64,000 nt of DNA from Nelumbo lutea (taxonomy: Eukaryota > Streptophyta > Magnoliopsida > Proteales > Nelumbonaceae), in NCBI GenBank assembly GCA_022828595.1, contig JAKGHH010000004.1:84658270-84722269 (forward strand), given 5' to 3'. Positions 58,234 through 64,000 of this stretch are shown in pieces. Below the pieces are notes generated by a model. It was not told the DNA's origin, did not search any database, and worked only from the letters and a program-made list of their open reading frames with translations. Every line of letters begins with the position of its first letter. The stretch's first letter is position 1. The position numbers and the translations under genes are program-made.

Positions 58234-61200
58234 ATGCCGGAAAATCAACCAGACGACGACGACGAGGGTTTCGGAGACTTCAAGTTTGTCTCCTCGTATA
58301 ATCAACCTATCAGTTTGGACCAAAGCAAAACAGCACATGAAGACGAATGGGGAAACTTTGTGGCCACGTTCTCTCAGAAGCAGAATTCCTTGGGAAACTC
58401 TCCTGGGTTTCAACCATATAATTATAATGGCTTCAATGGCTTTGCTCACAGTCAATACCCCGCTGTTCACCCTGAGGGCGGGAGAAGTTTTTATCCTACC
58501 GGTTTTTTCTCGGATTATTCGACGAAGGTCCCTGAATCGGAGTCAAATCATGTTGAAAACGACAAGTCACTGAATCGGTGCCAAACCATGCCGAACAGGT
58601 TTGTGGACACTTCTTCTCAGAAGCAGAAATCCTTAGGAGGGTTTCAACCATGTAATTATACTGGCTTCAATGGCTTCGTTCACAGCCAATACCCCGATAT
58701 TCACCCTGAGGGCGGAAGAAGTTTTTATCCTACCGGTTTTTTCTCGGATTATTCGACAGAAGTCCCTCAATCGGAGCCAAACCATGTTGGAAACGACAAG
58801 TCCCTGAACCGGAGCCAAACCATGTCGAACAGTTTTATGTACACTTTCTCTCAGACGCAGAATTCCTTGGGAAACTCTCTTGGGTTTCAGCCATATAATT
58901 ATAATGGCTTCAATGGCTTCGTTCATGGTCAATACCCCGCTATTTATCCTGAGAGCGGGAAAAGTTTTGATCCTATCGTTTTTTTCTCGGATTATTCGAC
59001 AAAAGTCCCTGAACCGGAGCCAAACCATGTTGAAAACGGGAAGCATTCGGCTCCTCCGGTTGCAGAGGAGCGGTGGGAGAAGCCTCGGGGACCTTTGCCT
59101 CTTTCACTTTTTGGAGATGAAGATGAAGAGTCTGATTCGGTTGATCCTCCCTTAAATGATACTATGGACATGTTTTCTCCTAAACCGGCGACCCCTGTGA
59201 AGAATGAACAGAATTTAGGATCAAATGGTGCTTTTACTGACCTTATTGAGAACTTGTATAGTCAGGCTGAACAGAGCAAGACTGAACATGGCTCGAGTTC
59301 CAATTTGGTTGATGAAAACGGAGACTTTGACAACGAGGAATGGGAATTCCAGGAAGCCTCACCTGTAAAAAAGGTTGGAGATAGAAGTTCCGCAGAGAAG
59401 GTGATTCTTTTTTGGGATTTTATGGATGTGTAAGTTACTTATTCAGCTGTTTCCTTAGTTGTCTTACAGTAAAAGTTGCTTGTTTTTTCTCTTTTCTTCT
59501 GTGATACTAGATAGAAGGGGCATCTGATATGGTGGAGGTTCAATTGGAAACGGCAAAGATCAATTCTCAAATTCAGGTGTTTTTTTCTTTTCAGTTTTTA
59601 GTTATGAACGATTCCCTTCTTTGGGAGAAGTGATTACATGTCTTACGATTGCATAAAAAATTGAGGGCATTACCTGGAAAATACAAGGTAGAAGGTCTAT
59701 TTGTAATCTCTTTCACATTTTCAGGGTGCCCTACATGCAGTTTGCTCACTAATCATTGTCACGTCAAATGTACTAATTCTGCTTCTAGGATGCTTTCTGT
59801 AAGCTCTTTATTGGTAACCAAGGCTGATTCTTGTTTTTTTGGTCTTCCTTTTCCATTCAAATCTCAAGGCTGACGGAACAAGATTGCAAAATTTGGAGGG
59901 AGCTATACATATGTCTGATTTTAGCAGTGCAAGACAAGAAGTAGGTGATTTTTCCGTCTCCGTAGATGGGGTTTCCCACAAGCCAGCTGATTTTGACAAT
60001 GGACTTCTGCTTGGAGATAGTACTTTTACTAAGAATGGTTCTATTTCGGGATCATACACTCAATCTGATCAGATTTCAACTGAAAATGAATTGAATTCCC
60101 ATTTTCTCAATGGGAATGCTGATTTTGATGATAATTTCGGGGATTTCAAAGATGCGTTTTCAGAAATGGGAGCCATAAATTGCTCTTCTGAGCATAAGGT
60201 AGTGAATCTTTGATCTCTTAATTTGTTATCATTAACCAAAACTAAACTTTGAAAAGCATGCTTGTTTATATTTTTCTTTTGGGTTTTTAGGAGAAACAAG
60301 GGAGTGCTGGTTCTGGCGCTGAAATAGAACTCATACTTGACAGTGAAATCCAGGTGGATAAATTTAATTTTATTTCCTTTGCTTTCTGAATTTTGGAATT
60401 TAATAGCTGATATTTTAGATTTTTAATTGCACTACATGCAAAACACAAAACAGTTAAAATTCCAAGCAATTTTACCAAGTTATAACCTAGGTTTTCATGG
60501 TACAATAACAAATTGTCAAAGTTCTTACGTACCAAATTCTTTTCCCCCATGTTCTTTGTTGTGGGTCTAGATTTTGTCATCAAGGGTGATTGTAAGGGTT
60601 TTGCTTTTGGTTGAGCAGTTGGCAGGTTTGTTAATGGTGTTGTTATTTATTTTCCCTTTTTGGGTGATTTCTTATCACCTTGTCTTCTACCTTCTTTTAA
60701 TTTAATGAATTTATTTTTACTATCAGAAAAAAGAATACAAACACAGAAGTTGCATAAGAAACCATTTAAAATAGGAGAAAGAATAAGCTGAGAGATGATA
60801 CAAAGTGCTGTATATTTTACAAAACTTTACTTTTTTATATGTTCATCATATAGAGACATAAAGGAACAGAGTTGATTCTCTTATAGCATCTATTGCAGAT
60901 GAATGTGATAGGGCTTCATGCCTATCAACTTCAGCATCTTATTTTGAAAAATCTATTCCTAACATGGAGTAGTGCTTTTTAGCATGTGACTAACATGTTA
61001 TGTATATCTTTCTGCAAGATACTGATATAGGACAATGGGATTTCCTTTATGGACCCCAAGGATTAGACTTTGGAATATACTACAAAATGAGGATTTTTTT
61101 TGGGTAAGCAAATGATCTATTACATAAGGAAAAACAAGGCAACAACAAACAAACATCCCAACAGAAACTAAAAGTAAAAACAGAACCCAGAAAAACAAAT

Positions 61201-63333
61201 AGAAACAGAAAAGGAAAGAGATTAACAACTACAACTATGAGGCTGAAAGCTCCTCCTATTCAGATCACCAACCAAATCTGAAGATAGCAGATCCAAAACC
61301 CGTTCTGGGGGATGAAGCCACGTAGTGACTGGACTGCAATTTAAAGTTATCTTGACATCAGGCAAAGATATCAAAGATAATAGGCCAAGATTCTGGAACT
61401 GTGTCAAAAGATTTACTAGATTTACCACTCATAGGGGATTTGGAGTCCCTTTCAATTATCAACTTTGAGATATCCAATTCTTTTGCCATGAAACAACATT
61501 CCCTAATTGCAAAGAGCTTAATGTATTTAACAGAACTGGCAAAACAGGGTCCATTTTTCCCCAATAAAAAACATCATTCATCATTTACAAACACAAAACC
61601 AAAACCACCCATACCCTTTTGTACAAAGCTGCTGCCCACATTAACTTTTACCTATCCAGATTCAGGTTGAGACCACAAAACAGGATCCTTCAAAGGAGGA
61701 TAAATTTGCCATGAATCTTTGCATTCTAGACTCACTGAAAGAAAAGGAGGCCCAATGGTCACAAGCATTTACAAAGCATAAGAAGATCAAAACCAAAGGA
61801 AACCATAAAAGAACAAGAATAAACATGATGGAAGGCCAATACTACGAAATTGATGTTGAAATCTCATTCTTAGCAAGGTCATCTTCAATGGAATTTTCTG
61901 ACCCAGGTATCCCTTGGAATGTGATCTTCAATTGTGTTTCTAGGACATGAAGATTTTGATACAATATAAGAGTTTGTACAGACTCTCTTTGGGTCTGTAT
62001 CGGAAACCCTACTAAATGGAAGATTTACATTCTGCTACCAGACACTCAGACACAAGAGAGGGAAAGTTAAGATTTGAGATTTGGAATTTAATTACAAGGG
62101 TTAGCTAGAAGGTTGGATATGTGAGGGGCTGAGGGCTGCTTGATGGAAATGTTGATGGGAGGATGAAGATCTTCAATCCTGTTTATAGGCTGTTGTAGTC
62201 TTGATATTTGGCCACTAACAAGAAGTAAAAGATATTCAGAAAGAAATAAGGAAGACCAATACCGTTTCTTCAAGAGAATTTTTACTAGGACTTCTTCACA
62301 TGCTTTCTAGGCCATATTCAACACGCTTCTGACTCACCTCTAAACCTAAGTGGTATCCAAGATGTTTGAAATAGGAAAAGATTTCACTAGGCATCATGAT
62401 GGTAAAGCAATGTTCTCTCTCTCTCTATCTGTACTTTATAACCCCTCTATGACAGGCATTGGGTATGGCATAATCTAAATCTATTGGAGGTTATTGCTCT
62501 TATCTTTTTTGTAGTCCAATTATTTTTTCCTGAACTTTTTACTCCTTTATTTTCTACATTTTTATGCTATATCCTAAACTTTGTTATAGAACATGCTTTT
62601 GTATGTCTGTAATTGTTTTTAACTAAAAAATAAACGAGTTACCTTACATGGAAATAGAAGGGCTGAGAAATCTCAAGGAATCTTGCCCCCTGGTCACTTT
62701 AAGCAATGACAAATTGGATTCTGATGATTCCTTTTATGGTCAGGATCTGTCTTCATCCAAACCGACCGTCTATGTAAGAAACAGCACAAAGAATGATGGT
62801 TCCAGTCCAAATGTTTCTTTCAATGATTTCATAATGTCTTTATACAGTCAGGCTGAGCATGCTCCAACTGTTGATGCTACTCAGAAAACGATGGTAAATG
62901 GATCTGATTCAGCCCAGACAGGCATGGATTCACAGTTAATGAGTGGGAAAGTCACCGACATGTCTTCACAATTGGTGAATGGAGAAGATAATTCAGATGA
63001 AAGTTCCTGGGAATTTAAAGATGCCTATACAGAAACCAGAGCTGAAGATCAAAGTTGTGTATCCTGTCTCATAGATACAAATACAAAATTTACTAAAGAA
63101 TCAAAACTGAAGAATTTTGTGGATATTTACACTAGATTGAAGGAGCAATCACACTATATTGCACTTCACCATCTTGATGGTCTGAAGGTTGGTGAAGACT
63201 CATCTTTAAGATCTTTTTTTCCGATTGGTGACAGTACTAATTTGTAAAACATGGGAACTGTCAGAATGCTCAGAAGGTTGCTGCTCTTTCTGGTGAAGAT
63301 GCAAAAGCAGTAGCACTCCATGAGGAAATCCAG
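58234..63333 (+). CDS. Gamma-synergin/aftiphilin-like trafficking protein (3' end beyond window)
   Basis: Exons, all phase 0 with GT-AG borders: 58234-59400, 59511-59576, 59869-60198, 60291-60353, 62639-63187, 63265-63333, giving 748 codons so far. The N-terminus is acidic with GFGDFKF and EWGNF; later exons repeat the theme (EEWEFQEAS, NFGDFKDAF, SSWEFKDAY). Such acidic [DE](F/W)G.F peptides bind the gamma-ear of clathrin adaptors AP-1 and GGA in synergin and aftiphilin, so a role in clathrin trafficking at the trans-Golgi is likely (inference). Two FNDFIMSLYSQAE/FTDLIENLYSQAE blocks are also characteristic. Exon 5 has a weak acceptor (ACGAG|TTA), and the 77-bp intron 63188-63264 is inferred because it restores QKVAALSGEDAKAVAL. 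The C-terminal conserved half lies past the edge. Confidence 0.82.
58369..59046 (+). repeat. Threefold in-frame repeat in exon 1 of the synergin-like gene
   Basis: Units start at 58369, 58612 and 58846 (243, 234 and about 200 bases). Each encodes SQKQ(N/K)SLG...GFQP, then GFNGF.H.QYP, FYPTGFFSDYST and NHVEN, with variants. Unit lengths are multiples of three, so the frame is kept. Confidence 0.95.
61090..61700 (-). mobile_element. 5'-truncated LINE RNase H fragment in intron 4
   Basis: A T run at 61094-61102 followed by GGGTAAGCAAATGATCTATT marks the 3' end of a minus-oriented insertion. Minus-strand frames read VKVNVGSSF, GMGGFGFVF and AIRECCFMAKELDISKLIIE, the RNase H domain of an L1-type LINE. 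The element opposes the host gene's orientation; its 5' limit may extend toward 62300. Confidence 0.75.
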
Positions 63334-63784
63334 GTATGTAGCTGTTCTTAGTCATTTAGAATCATTTATCATCTCTATCTTTTTTTTTTCTTTGTTCTTT
63401 ATGTTGAGGGTACAACATCATGTAGTTCAGGAGACTACAAAAACTTGCTTGAAGCAGGAGTTAGGGCCAAGTAATGATCTGCAACTGAGTTTCAAGTCAA
63501 GTCCCATTTTTGGACTCCAAGAAGGCTATGTCTAAACATACCATATATCTGATTAAGAATTACTTCCATTCTGCTATCAGCTTAAGTTCCATTTTCAATG
63601 AAATGATCAATATGTTGTGTTTATAGGACAAGAAACTATTTTCTTTTCTCACTCACTACACCCTTGCTTTTCTTATCCAATAATGGTTCTTGTTTAATCT
63701 AAAAGCTTTTGAGAGACAAGTTAGTAACTTTTTTCAAACCTGAAACTCAGATGGGATTTGAGATCACTTCTCTTGTATTGTAAC

Positions 63785-64000
63785 ATTTTTTTTTTTTTGA
63801 AAGAGGTAAGGTATGATTGTATTGAAGAAAGAAAGAAAGAATGTACAAGGTGAAAGCTCCCCATCAAGCAGGAGCCACATGAAAAAGTTCAAAAGCCACA
63901 AAGCAAAGTAAGCCTGATCTACCCAACTACTGTGACATACTGGGCTGGCACAGCCTAATTTTTCGTGCCGCCCCCACTGTAGCGGGCTGTGCCGGCATGG
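63785..64000 (-). mobile_element. Likely retroelement 3' end, cut by the window edge
   Basis: A T run at 63786-63799 is followed by GAAAGAGGTAAGGTATGATT and GAAAGAAAGAAAG, matching the layout of the other minus-oriented LINE 3' ends here. The rest lies outside the window. Confidence 0.45.

Noticed and set aside
63378..63535. Further exon of the synergin-like gene
   Set aside because: The frame after the T-rich tract does not match the expected conserved downstream sequence and soon stops; probably intron.
1..64000. CRISPR arrays, operons, ribosome-binding sites, rRNA or tRNA genes
   Set aside because: Repeats are transposon or satellite in layout and the genome is a plant nuclear one; no cloverleaf or rRNA segment was recognised by eye.

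Overview
This is a nuclear DNA window from a flowering plant. The coding regions are split by GT-AG introns, the intergenic DNA is very AT-rich, and L1-type and RTE-type LINEs, hAT, Mutator-like and Harbinger-like elements are nested throughout. Protein matches fit a woody eudicot or early-diverging angiosperm. The species cannot be told from the sequence alone.

Five host genes can be rebuilt by splicing that keeps the reading frame. (1) 612-7624, minus: a RING-H2 E3 ubiquitin ligase of the RHF1A type, 8 exons, 414 aa. (2) 16890-19330, plus: a secreted GPI-anchored protein of the At5g19230/At3g06035 family, 2 exons, 204 aa. (3) 25260-41905, minus: the TFIIH helicase XPD (UVH6), 11 exons and exactly 758 aa, stretched to 16.6 kb by retroelements in its introns. 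(4) 49165-52990, plus: a 52-aa single-pass membrane protein in two exons separated by a 3.7-kb intron. (5) 58234 to beyond the right edge, plus: a gamma-synergin/aftiphilin-like trafficking protein whose first exon carries a threefold internal repeat.

The DNA between and inside these genes is mostly transposon-derived. XPD intron 9 holds a 4.3-kb L1-type LINE that itself carries two copies of one MITE in opposite orientation. XPD intron 5 holds a 5'-truncated LINE with a 19-bp target-site duplication. An intact-looking hAT-type element with a perfect 8-bp duplication lies at 8733-9270. A long-armed foldback element with a 9-bp duplication lies at 20517-21041. A 1.1-kb element with arms of about 200 bp ends just upstream of gene 4.

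The most notable region is 54200-58070. Three related terminal-inverted-repeat elements lie end to end. The second carries a broken copy of a WAG/PINOID-like AGC VIII kinase gene with some of its upstream DNA. The third carries a deleted, frameshifted UDP-glycosyltransferase (UGT89-like) fragment. They look like gene-capturing Pack-type transposons of one family, and the last one ends about 165 bp before the start codon of gene 5.
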